64,000 nt of DNA, from positions 62,001 to 126,000 of the forward strand of contig CALJKR010000083.1 of assembly GCA_937974555.1 (NCBI GenBank), read 5' to 3'. This DNA is from an uncultured Flavobacteriales bacterium (GTDB taxonomy: Bacteria > Bacteroidota > Bacteroidia > Flavobacteriales_D > Sanyastnellaceae). The notes under the pieces were generated by a model. It ran no database searches. It was given only the letters and a program-made list of their open reading frames with translations, and had not been told where the DNA came from. Position numbers and translations under genes: made by a program. Of this stretch, positions 33,637-41,374 are shown piece by piece. Numbering within the stretch: the stretch's first letter is position 1; each line of letters opens with the position of its first letter.

Positions 33637-34251
33637 TTATTGGTAAAATTGATTGCGACCTTTTTTTATTCTTAATATTATTTGAACGAGCATTAAAATT
33701 CCGCTGCTCAATATGAGTACCCCGGGCAGGGTGATTTTCCAGGTATCTGCGGCATCATGAATAGGAAATGCTTTCATCCAGAGGGCATTTGCTCCTTGAA
33801 TAATCCCCATTCCCAAGATGGAGACCAAAAATGTCCACCAAGGTTTTTCTGTTTCTCTCCAATACTGAGCAATATTGCCTACAACCCAAGCAGAAAGCCA
33901 TTCACCCAACCATTGTCCCAGATTTAATCCCAATAACCATTGCCATTGATTTGCTTTCAAAGCACTGGAATTGGCAGGATCTATTTTAGTGCTGAGCAAG
34001 AAAAAAGAGATCATACACACTTGAAATAAAATCGTGCTGATTAAAGCTCTTTTACCAAAGCAAAATGCTATGATTACAATACCGGCCCATTCAAATGGAA
34101 GATAGGGAAGTTGAGGCCAGCGTGTAGGAATGATGTAAAAACCAAGTAAGACCATGCTACCCATAAGAATCAAGATGAATTGATTCACCATAGGTTTGTT
34201 GTGCAATTGAGAAGAGTGAAATAACATCGAGCGAAGATAATTCAAAATCAC
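33637..34251 (-). CDS. Membrane protein, weakly BioY-like
   Basis: A 204-residue protein with about five or six membrane helices. The order of features (a proline-rich entrance LPYLPFEW, then a GKRALISTILF helix, then a LGLNLGQWLGEWL helix) faintly resembles BioY biotin transporters and other S components. I would not assign a substrate. Its start overlaps the end of the copper ATPase gene by four bases (ATGA), so it is translated together with that gene; this could instead suggest a role linked to metal or oxidase assembly. Confidence 0.5.
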   Translation of the reverse strand: MILNYLRSMLFHSSQLHNKPMVNQFILILMGSMVLLGFYIIPTRWPQLPYLPFEWAGIVIIAFCFGKRALISTILFQVCMISFFLLSTKIDPANSSALKANQWQWLLGLNLGQWLGEWLSAWVVGNIAQYWRETEKPWWTFLVSILGMGIIQGANALWMKAFPIHDAADTWKITLPGVLILSSGILMLVQIILRIKKGRNQFYQ

Positions 34252-36605
34252 TTGCGCCCTCGAGGTCTCAGGACATGTGCCATTCCTGTTGTGAATGCCA
34301 TAATGCTAATGGAAGAAATCGGCATGAGTACTGCGGCGATAAAGGGATTGAGTTGCCCCTGAACGGCAAATGAAAGTCCAATGAAATTGTACAATAGGCT
34401 AAGCCCAAAGCTCCATTTGACTATACGTTGATGAGCATGGGCATAACGGAGAATCTCTGGTATGATTTCGATGTGCTCTGCCTCGAGAATTATGTCACAG
34501 GCGGGAGAAAAGGTATGTGCGCTTTCGGTAATGGCCATGCCTACATGCGCTGCTTCAAGGGCGCCTGCATCATTGAGTCCATCTCCTATCATCAGAATAT
34601 TTTCTCCTGTGGATTGGCATTCTGTGATGAAGTTTTTCTTTTGCTGTGGACCAAGATTGTGATAGGCTTTGCAATTGTCGGGCAATGCTCGGAGAACATG
34701 CTGCTCAATGGCTTGTGGATCACCACTCAATAGGGTTTGGCGGTGGTGTTGATTCAAGGTCAACAGGGTTGAGTCAATTCCAGAGCGCAACTTGTGAATC
34801 ATTTTTACTGTGCCTATACATTGACCGTTGCGCATGATGAATACATGAATGCCTTGGGCGATATCTGGCGGAATTCCCAGCCATTGTGCGGATCCAACTT
34901 TGTATTCCTCGCCGGCAATCCGGCCAATGATTCCTTTGCCAGCAATTTCATGAAACGCCTCGATGGGATAATCACTTGTTGGACAAATTTTGGCAATGGC
35001 TTGACTAAGGGGGTGGGTGCTTTGTGAAACAAGACAATAAATGCGTTCCAATTGTTTGGAGTCTGGTTGTAAAATAAATTGGGCTATGGCGTCTTTGCTC
35101 GTCAGGGTTCCTGTTTTGTCCCAAACGATGTGTTTAATTTCCGCTAGATTATTTAACACCGATGCATTTTTGATGTGACATCCCCATTTTTGCAATTGGC
35201 CAAGAACCGCTCCTTGAGTAAAAGCATTGGCCAATAGTAGAGCGCATGGACATGCCACAATGAGCACCGTGGTCATCGCATGAAAGGCCCTGCCGCGGTC
35301 TAGCTCCCACCAGTAGAATCCTGAAATGAGCGTTAAGGCAAACAGAAATAAGGTAAAGTTTCTGGCCCAAACATCTACCCAATTCATGGATTGAATCGAT
35401 TCTGATTTAGAATTGCTTTGATTCCAAAGAGAAGTCAAGTAGCTGTGCTCCACTGTTTGCGAAGCTTCGACCAGGATGGCTTGCCCCATTTGCTTTCCTC
35501 CTGCATACACCCGGTCATCTTTTTTTATGGCAACGGGTTTGGACTCTCCTGTGACAAAAGAATAATCGATGAGCGCATGCTCGCTAATGAGTTTTCCATC
35601 GCACGGGATCATTTCATGAATGTGTATCTTGATGATGTCACCTTGAACAATTTCTGAGAGCCTTTTCCAAACCGGTTGATTGTTTTTTATTACCATGCTT
35701 GACAAGGGGAAGAAGCTTTTAAAAGTTCTGGAGAAATGGAGGTGATATTGGGTGGTTTCTTGGAAGTATCTTCCAATGAGCATAAAAAATATTATCCCGG
35801 TCAAAGAATCAAAATATCCGCCCCCGCTTCCGGTGACCACTTCGTAAACGGAGCGAGAAAAGGTGAGCAATAGGCTAACCACCAGTGGGGCATCAATGGG
35901 TAAGGTTTTGGCTCTAATGCCCTGGACGGTCTTTTCAAAAAAGGTTCGTGCGCCAAATAACATGGCCGGAATGCTCAATCCCAAATTGATCCATCGGAAA
36001 AGTTGGGTCATTCCGGGCATGTCCGACATTTCCAATTGCAAGTACTCTGGAAAGCTCAGGAGCATGATATTTGCGAAACAAAATCCGGATATCCCGATAG
36101 CTATCCAATATTGTCTTTTGACTTTTAAGTTAAGGTCTTGGGTGTTTTTCTCATGATCCAACAATGGCTCATACCCAATAAAGCTAAGCCACTCAATGAG
36201 GGTTCTGAGGTTGATGATTTTGGGGTTGAATTGTATGCTGATTTGTTGTTGTCCAAAATCAACGGAACTTTGATAAATGCCCGGTTGTAATTGGGGTAAT
36301 TTTTCTAAAAGGAAGACGCAAGAGGCGCATTGAATGTGGGGACTTCTAACTTGAATAAGCGCGCGATCCGCTTGGTGGAAATTGTAAAAGGCTTCTGCAT
36401 TTTTAGGGTCATCCAAAAAGGCATATTTTTCTTTTGGAGGAGCCTTGCTGAGTGGTTTATCCTTGGATTCTATGTAGAAGTCGCACAACTTGTTTTCATT
36501 GAGCAACATGAACACTGATTGACATCCATGACAACAGAAGTCATGATTCTCAAACGAAATGACGGTAGTTTCAATTTTTTCGCCGCAGTGGAAGCACTGG
36601 CTCAT
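34248..36605 (-). CDS. Copper-type P1B ATPase with N-terminal cysteine domain (CcoI-like)
   Basis: A 785-residue metal-transporting ATPase. The N terminus has a CxxC...CCxxC zinc-ribbon-like domain (C4, C7, C24, C25, C28), then an HMA-type CASC motif, eight expected helices, the phosphatase loop TGES, the ion-binding CPCALL, and the catalytic DKTGTLTS aspartate. This layout is the CcoI/FixI group that supplies copper to cbb3 oxidase. The usual ccoN/O/P, ccoG and ccoS genes are not nearby. The ATG at 36605 follows the upstream stop by one base; TTG 36623 is an alternative. Confidence 0.92.
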   Translation of the reverse strand: MSQCFHCGEKIETTVISFENHDFCCHGCQSVFMLLNENKLCDFYIESKDKPLSKAPPKEKYAFLDDPKNAEAFYNFHQADRALIQVRSPHIQCASCVFLLEKLPQLQPGIYQSSVDFGQQQISIQFNPKIINLRTLIEWLSFIGYEPLLDHEKNTQDLNLKVKRQYWIAIGISGFCFANIMLLSFPEYLQLEMSDMPGMTQLFRWINLGLSIPAMLFGARTFFEKTVQGIRAKTLPIDAPLVVSLLLTFSRSVYEVVTGSGGGYFDSLTGIIFFMLIGRYFQETTQYHLHFSRTFKSFFPLSSMVIKNNQPVWKRLSEIVQGDIIKIHIHEMIPCDGKLISEHALIDYSFVTGESKPVAIKKDDRVYAGGKQMGQAILVEASQTVEHSYLTSLWNQSNSKSESIQSMNWVDVWARNFTLFLFALTLISGFYWWELDRGRAFHAMTTVLIVACPCALLLANAFTQGAVLGQLQKWGCHIKNASVLNNLAEIKHIVWDKTGTLTSKDAIAQFILQPDSKQLERIYCLVSQSTHPLSQAIAKICPTSDYPIEAFHEIAGKGIIGRIAGEEYKVGSAQWLGIPPDIAQGIHVFIMRNGQCIGTVKMIHKLRSGIDSTLLTLNQHHRQTLLSGDPQAIEQHVLRALPDNCKAYHNLGPQQKKNFITECQSTGENILMIGDGLNDAGALEAAHVGMAITESAHTFSPACDIILEAEHIEIIPEILRYAHAHQRIVKWSFGLSLLYNFIGLSFAVQGQLNPFIAAVLMPISSISIMAFTTGMAHVLRPRGRK

Positions 36606-36606
36606 T

Positions 36607-37074
36607 TTACTTTTTTCTGTCAAATTGCTCGCTTAGCTCTTTGCCTTGCTCGTTTTGAAATGAAAGGGTCCATTCGTCTGTTACTGTAGTTTCCAACCAG
36701 ATGTTCCCACTCCTTCTAAAAACCTGAATGTGCAGCCCCAATTGATCTTCAATTTTTTTTTCGAGTTCCTGAACCGTTGTTTGCTCTGAAAAATCGATTT
36801 GTATATTCCCTTTCAAGTGGGTTAAGTCGCATACTTTTGGATTTCCAGCTACCATATCTTTTTTTGTATTCCCTTCTTTTGCCTGGTGCGGTGCAGTAAA
36901 GAATTCCCATTTTAAATAGGGGAATATGGCGCTGAAAGCGGATTTTATTTCTTCAACGTGGGTCGTTGGATTCAATGTGATGGAGAAATTTTGCACAATA
37001 TTTTGGTATTGCAACAAATGTCCACCCAATCGAGGCGAAGTGCTTTTGAGCCTTGTCAGTTCGGTATCTGACAA
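36607..37074 (-). CDS. Conserved hypothetical protein between ABC exporter and CcoI-like ATPase
   Basis: A 155-residue soluble protein without cysteine clusters beyond one residue. Its C-terminal part, from VQELEKKIEDQLGLHIQVF through RRSGNIWLETTVTDEWTLS, is the best conserved section and recurs in Bacteroidota proteins of similar size. I know of no function. It is 10 bases after the ABC gene and one base before the ATPase start. Its constant place in this operon suggests a role near one of them. Confidence 0.7.
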   Translation of the reverse strand: MSDTELTRLKSTSPRLGGHLLQYQNIVQNFSITLNPTTHVEEIKSAFSAIFPYLKWEFFTAPHQAKEGNTKKDMVAGNPKVCDLTHLKGNIQIDFSEQTTVQELEKKIEDQLGLHIQVFRRSGNIWLETTVTDEWTLSFQNEQGKELSEQFDRKK

Positions 37075-37084
37075 TTGTCAAGTA

Positions 37085-38923
37085 TTAGATGTCTTCTCGT
37101 TGATTTTGAATTTGATAAAGCCTGTGATAGGATCCTTTGGCCGCTATAAGTTGATCATGTGTGCCGGATTCGACCAATTTGCCTTCGTCTAATACCAAGA
37201 TGTGATTGCATTGTTGAATGGAAGACACCCGATGAGATATGAATACACTGGTCTTTCCGGTCATCCTCTTTTTTATCCCTTTTAAGATGAGTTCTTCCGT
37301 GGCCGTATCCACAGCGGAAAGGCAATCGTCCAAGATTAGAATTTGTGGATTTTTCATGAAAGCCCGGGCAATAGAAATTCGCTGTTTTTGGCCTCCACTT
37401 AAATTAATGCCTCTCTCACCCAAAAGGGTTTGCCATTGGTCTTGAAATCTTAGGATATCATCCGCTACACCAGCATCTTTTGCGGCCTCTACCATTTCAT
37501 CATGTTTGGCGTGGTTTACCCCGAAATTGATGTTGTTTTCGATGGTGTCAGAAAACAAAAAGACCTCTTGTGGTACCCAACCCATGGCTTGTCTCAATGC
37601 CAAGATGTCGTGGTCTTGGATGGGGACATTATCAATATAGATTTGACCGGAGTCAGCCTCCAGAGAACGGGTAAGCAGTTGAAGAATTGTCGATTTTCCG
37701 GCGCCTGTTTTTCCAATGATCCCCAATGATTCGCCAGCGTTGATTTCAAAACTTAAATCTTTGACCCCGACAATACCAGTTTCAGGATAACGGTAATTCA
37801 CATTTTCAAATTTGATATTCCCTACAACAGGGGTTAAATGCTTTGGTGTATTGTTGATCAAAGGTCGCGCATTTAAAAACTCATTGATTCGGGATTGTGA
37901 AGCCTCGGCTTTTCTTACCAAAGAGGTTACCCAACCGACACTGGCAAATGGCCAAGTCAATTGATTGACATAAAAAACAAATTGAACAATGGTTCCAATG
38001 GTGATGGCTCCTTTTTGAACCTCTAATGCACCAATATAAATGGTGAGAATGGTACTGAGGCCTACCAATATGCTGATGACGGGCATGAACAATGCATCGG
38101 CTTTAACCAAATGCATTTGATCCTTTTTGTATTGATCGCTTTCAGCTTGAAAGGTATCACCCAGGGTCTTTTCTCTTCGAAATGTTTTAATCACCCTGAT
38201 TCCACTGAAAGTTTCTTGTACAATGGTGGAAAGTTTGCTTTGTTGTTTCTGAACCTTTTCTGTGCGTCGATTGATAACTGTGCTGACATAAAAAATTCCA
38301 AACATCATAATGGGAAGGGGCCCCAATGTGTACATCGTTAATATGGGACTGATGCGCCACATAACCAGGGCGCAAAGGGTAATCAGCACCACCAAATTGA
38401 TGGTGTACATCACGGCTGGACCCAAATACATTCGAACCCTTGATACATCTTCGCTGATCCGGTTCATCAAATCCCCCGTTCTATTTTTTCTGTAGAAACT
38501 CGAATCCAAATTTTGGTATTGCTGGTAAATCTCATTCTTTAAATCATATTCGATGTGACGTGACATCACGATCAAACTCTGCCTTTGGTAAAACAGAAAT
38601 ATTCCTTTTATCGTAAAGGTTACCATGTATCCAATAGCCAAAAGAAGACCAATTTTGAAAGTCCAATTTTGTAGGTTTCCGTTGGATAGGTCAATGCTCG
38701 TTCCCCAATGCGTCAAAGGATCTAAAAGTTGAATGGAGTATGGTATATCCAAATGGGGATTGCTGGGATTAGAAAGTACATTGTAAATAAAGTCAATGCC
38801 CTCACCGATTATTTTGGGAGCATAAACATTGAAAACATTGGTCAGTAGAATGAAGATGAATCCCATGAACAGTCGGCCACGGTATTTCCATAGATACTTA
38901 TTGAGATGTTGAAGTGCTTTCAT
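37085..38923 (-). CDS. ABC transporter, fused permease and ATPase (MsbA/LmrA type)
   Basis: A 612-residue half-transporter. Six membrane helices span about residues 15-330; then the ATPase domain with Walker A GKTGAGKS, Q-loop VPQEVFL, signature LSGGQKQR and Walker B ILILDDCLS, where D precedes the usual E position as DD. The switch histidine is in SHRVSS. Type I exporters move lipids, peptides or drugs. The start overlaps the stop of the TonB receptor gene (TAATG). Confidence 0.92.
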   Translation of the reverse strand: MKALQHLNKYLWKYRGRLFMGFIFILLTNVFNVYAPKIIGEGIDFIYNVLSNPSNPHLDIPYSIQLLDPLTHWGTSIDLSNGNLQNWTFKIGLLLAIGYMVTFTIKGIFLFYQRQSLIVMSRHIEYDLKNEIYQQYQNLDSSFYRKNRTGDLMNRISEDVSRVRMYLGPAVMYTINLVVLITLCALVMWRISPILTMYTLGPLPIMMFGIFYVSTVINRRTEKVQKQQSKLSTIVQETFSGIRVIKTFRREKTLGDTFQAESDQYKKDQMHLVKADALFMPVISILVGLSTILTIYIGALEVQKGAITIGTIVQFVFYVNQLTWPFASVGWVTSLVRKAEASQSRINEFLNARPLINNTPKHLTPVVGNIKFENVNYRYPETGIVGVKDLSFEINAGESLGIIGKTGAGKSTILQLLTRSLEADSGQIYIDNVPIQDHDILALRQAMGWVPQEVFLFSDTIENNINFGVNHAKHDEMVEAAKDAGVADDILRFQDQWQTLLGERGINLSGGQKQRISIARAFMKNPQILILDDCLSAVDTATEELILKGIKKRMTGKTSVFISHRVSSIQQCNHILVLDEGKLVESGTHDQLIAAKGSYHRLYQIQNQREDI

Positions 38924-41340
38924 TAGAATTCAAAATTCCAAGTTATGCTTGGAAGGATTGGGAATAGACTGACCTGTTTGGCTTGTACTTGGAATGTGCC
39001 AGCATTGGCATCTCCTGTTGTGCTGAAATAGATGAAGTAAGGGTTCATTCTATTGTACACATTGTAGATTGAGAAATTCCACGAACTTCTGAAAAGGCGT
39101 TGGCTTGCATTTTTGTTGATCTTGGCCTCTTTTTCTCTTTGGATGGTTTTTTTGGAGGTTACATTCAGGGAGATATCTGCTCTGTGGTAGGGGGCCATTC
39201 TGAAGCTGTTGCGATCTCCATAAATATCAATGACATTGCCTTCATAAAAATACCTGGATATGGGAAGTGTAATCGCATTTCCAGTGGCGTAAACGAAGAC
39301 AAAACCAAGATCGACACGTTGTGTCAATTGATAGTTACAGACAAAACTGAAATCATGTCTTCGGTCCCATCGAGAAGGGAAAGGATTTCCATTGTTGATT
39401 TCGCCAAATTGCCGCATGGTTTTGGCCCAGGTGTAACCCACCCAGCCATTGAGCTTGCCAGTTGCTTTTTTGACAAAAAACTCAGCGCCATAGCTCCAAC
39501 CTTTACCAAACCAAAGCAGATTATCCATATTGTCCATGTAGGTTTGTGAGGGATCGGCACCCTCTTGATATTCACTGATGTTGAACATGTCTTTGTAGTA
39601 AACTTCAACGCTGGTTTCCCATTGATCATCTTTGAAGTTTCTGAAATATCCCAAACTGTATTGATTGGAACGTTGGGGTTGATGGCGATCCGTGCTGGGT
39701 AACCAAATGTCGGTTGGCAATGAAGTAGGCGAGAAACTATTGAGATGGATGTATTGAAAGTTTCTCATGTATCCGGCTTTGATGCTGGATTCATCTTTGA
39801 ACAACCAACGCGCGCTTAAGCGGGGTTCAAATCCAAAATAGTCGGCTACTTTTTCGCCATTGTTGTAATGGGTGATGATGGGCATTTGGCCGTTGCCTTT
39901 TCCATTGGGGTAAGTATATCGATCAAATGATCCCACATGCAAGAAATAGCTTTCACGTAGTCCAAGGTTCAACTTTAAAAATTCATTCACATCCCATTCA
40001 TCTTGAACGTAAACAGCGGCTTCGTGCGAATTTAATCTTGTGGTGTTACTCAAATTAAAATCAGTATCGCCACTGGATGCGTAAGAGTTGTTGGGCGTAA
40101 AAACGTGATAGGTGTAATCCCATCCCCATTTGATTTTTTGATTGGGTGTTGGGTAGTAACTCCACTGAGATTTCCATCCATAATCACGGATTCCACTTTT
40201 TAGACCAAATACAAAATCACTTTGACCACCTTCAAAACTGAAGGTGTAGTCTGTAAAAGTGAGCATCGAGTTAAAAAACAATTTGGGAGTAAAAACGTGA
40301 TTCCATCTTAAGGTTGATGTGGTGTTACCCCAAGGGATTTTGGTGGAAAATCCAGCCGTTTCATTATTAAAACTAAATACATCTCTACCCAAATAGGCAC
40401 TCAGTGATATCCAGTCTTTGGCTCCGATTTTATAATTGAACTTGGCGTTCAAGTCATAAAAAAAATAGCCAGTTCCTTTGATATTGGGATTGCGGTCAAT
40501 CAATGGCTTGGCCAAAACATCGATGTACGTTCTTCTTCCTGAGATGATAAATGAGGCGGTGTCTTTTTTGATGGGACCTTCCACGGTGAATCGTGAAGCA
40601 ATAGAACCAATACCCCCAGAGCCATGAAAGTTTTTGTAGTTGCCATCGCGCAGTGACACATCCAAAACACTGGACAATCTCCCGCCATAGGATGAAGGAA
40701 CGCCCCCTTTGTAAATTTCCAAGTTCTTTACAGCATCAGCATTGAATACGGAAAAAAATCCAAACAAATGAGAGGCGTTGTAAACGGTGGTGTTGTCCAG
40801 CAGAATTAAGTTCTGATCGATGCCGCCGCCACGGACGTAAAATCCGGTGTTTCCTTCTCCCGCTGATTGAACGCCTGGTAGCAAGGCAATGGTTTTTAAA
40901 ATGTCTACTTCGCCAAATACAACAGGTAATTTCTTGATTTGATCGATGGGGATTTCAATTCTTCCCATGTCCGTGCTTTCGGTATTTCTCTTTCGATCCG
41001 CATTGATGACCAAGGTTTCACTATACCCCTCCTCACTGAGCTGAATGTTGACAACCTGGTTTTTATCCAAGTTGATTTGCTGAACAATATTTTTATATCC
41101 AATGAAACTGCTGACCAGTGTGTAGTTGCCTTTCTCCAGCGTAATGCTGTAGAAGCCATATACGTTGGTTGTGGTTCCTGTTTGAAGCTCTTCTATTTTT
41201 ATGACGGCCCCAACTATGGTTTCACCTGTGATGGAGTCTCTAATTTCACCACTGATGGTGAATTTTTCTTTTTTCTGCGAGAAAGTTGCTAACGATAAAA
41301 TCGAAAGCAAAAATGTTAGAATAAAAACCAAGTTTTTCAT
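38923..41340 (-). CDS. TonB-dependent receptor with carboxypeptidase-like N-terminal domain
   Basis: An 805-residue outer-membrane protein. It has a signal peptide (about 1-22), then the CarboxypepD_reg-like domain (SGEIRDSITGETIVGAVIKI), a plug domain (GEVDILKTIALLPGVQS; FYVRGGGIDQNLILLDN), and a 22-strand barrel ending in an aromatic residue (F). The ligand is unknown. It begins six bases after a -7 element in a mirror-symmetric divergent promoter with the DUF5916 gene, and it heads a seven-gene operon that ends at 32585. Confidence 0.93.
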   Translation of the reverse strand: MKNLVFILTFLLSILSLATFSQKKEKFTISGEIRDSITGETIVGAVIKIEELQTGTTTNVYGFYSITLEKGNYTLVSSFIGYKNIVQQINLDKNQVVNIQLSEEGYSETLVINADRKRNTESTDMGRIEIPIDQIKKLPVVFGEVDILKTIALLPGVQSAGEGNTGFYVRGGGIDQNLILLDNTTVYNASHLFGFFSVFNADAVKNLEIYKGGVPSSYGGRLSSVLDVSLRDGNYKNFHGSGGIGSIASRFTVEGPIKKDTASFIISGRRTYIDVLAKPLIDRNPNIKGTGYFFYDLNAKFNYKIGAKDWISLSAYLGRDVFSFNNETAGFSTKIPWGNTTSTLRWNHVFTPKLFFNSMLTFTDYTFSFEGGQSDFVFGLKSGIRDYGWKSQWSYYPTPNQKIKWGWDYTYHVFTPNNSYASSGDTDFNLSNTTRLNSHEAAVYVQDEWDVNEFLKLNLGLRESYFLHVGSFDRYTYPNGKGNGQMPIITHYNNGEKVADYFGFEPRLSARWLFKDESSIKAGYMRNFQYIHLNSFSPTSLPTDIWLPSTDRHQPQRSNQYSLGYFRNFKDDQWETSVEVYYKDMFNISEYQEGADPSQTYMDNMDNLLWFGKGWSYGAEFFVKKATGKLNGWVGYTWAKTMRQFGEINNGNPFPSRWDRRHDFSFVCNYQLTQRVDLGFVFVYATGNAITLPISRYFYEGNVIDIYGDRNSFRMAPYHRADISLNVTSKKTIQREKEAKINKNASQRLFRSSWNFSIYNVYNRMNPYFIYFSTTGDANAGTFQVQAKQVSLFPILPSITWNFEF

Positions 41341-41346
41341 CGAGTG

Positions 41347-41354
41347 CAAAAGTA
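41347..41354 (-). promoter_or_regulatory. -7 promoter element of the TonB receptor operon
   Basis: Minus-strand TACTTTTG matches TAnnTTTG and ends six bases before the ATG at 41340. It mirrors the element of the opposite gene exactly in spacing. Confidence 0.6.
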
Positions 41355-41360
41355 CTCGGT

Positions 41361-41368
41361 TATTTTTG
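41361..41368 (+). promoter_or_regulatory. -7 promoter element of the DUF5916 gene
   Basis: TATTTTTG matches TAnnTTTG and ends six bases before the ATG at 41375. Six bases separate it from the opposite element. Confidence 0.6.
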
Positions 41369-41374
41369 CACAGA

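Noticed and set aside
41201..41374. In-frame upstream extension of the DUF5916 gene
   Set aside because: It would cross the divergent promoter and the start of the TonB receptor; the signal peptide starts at 41375.
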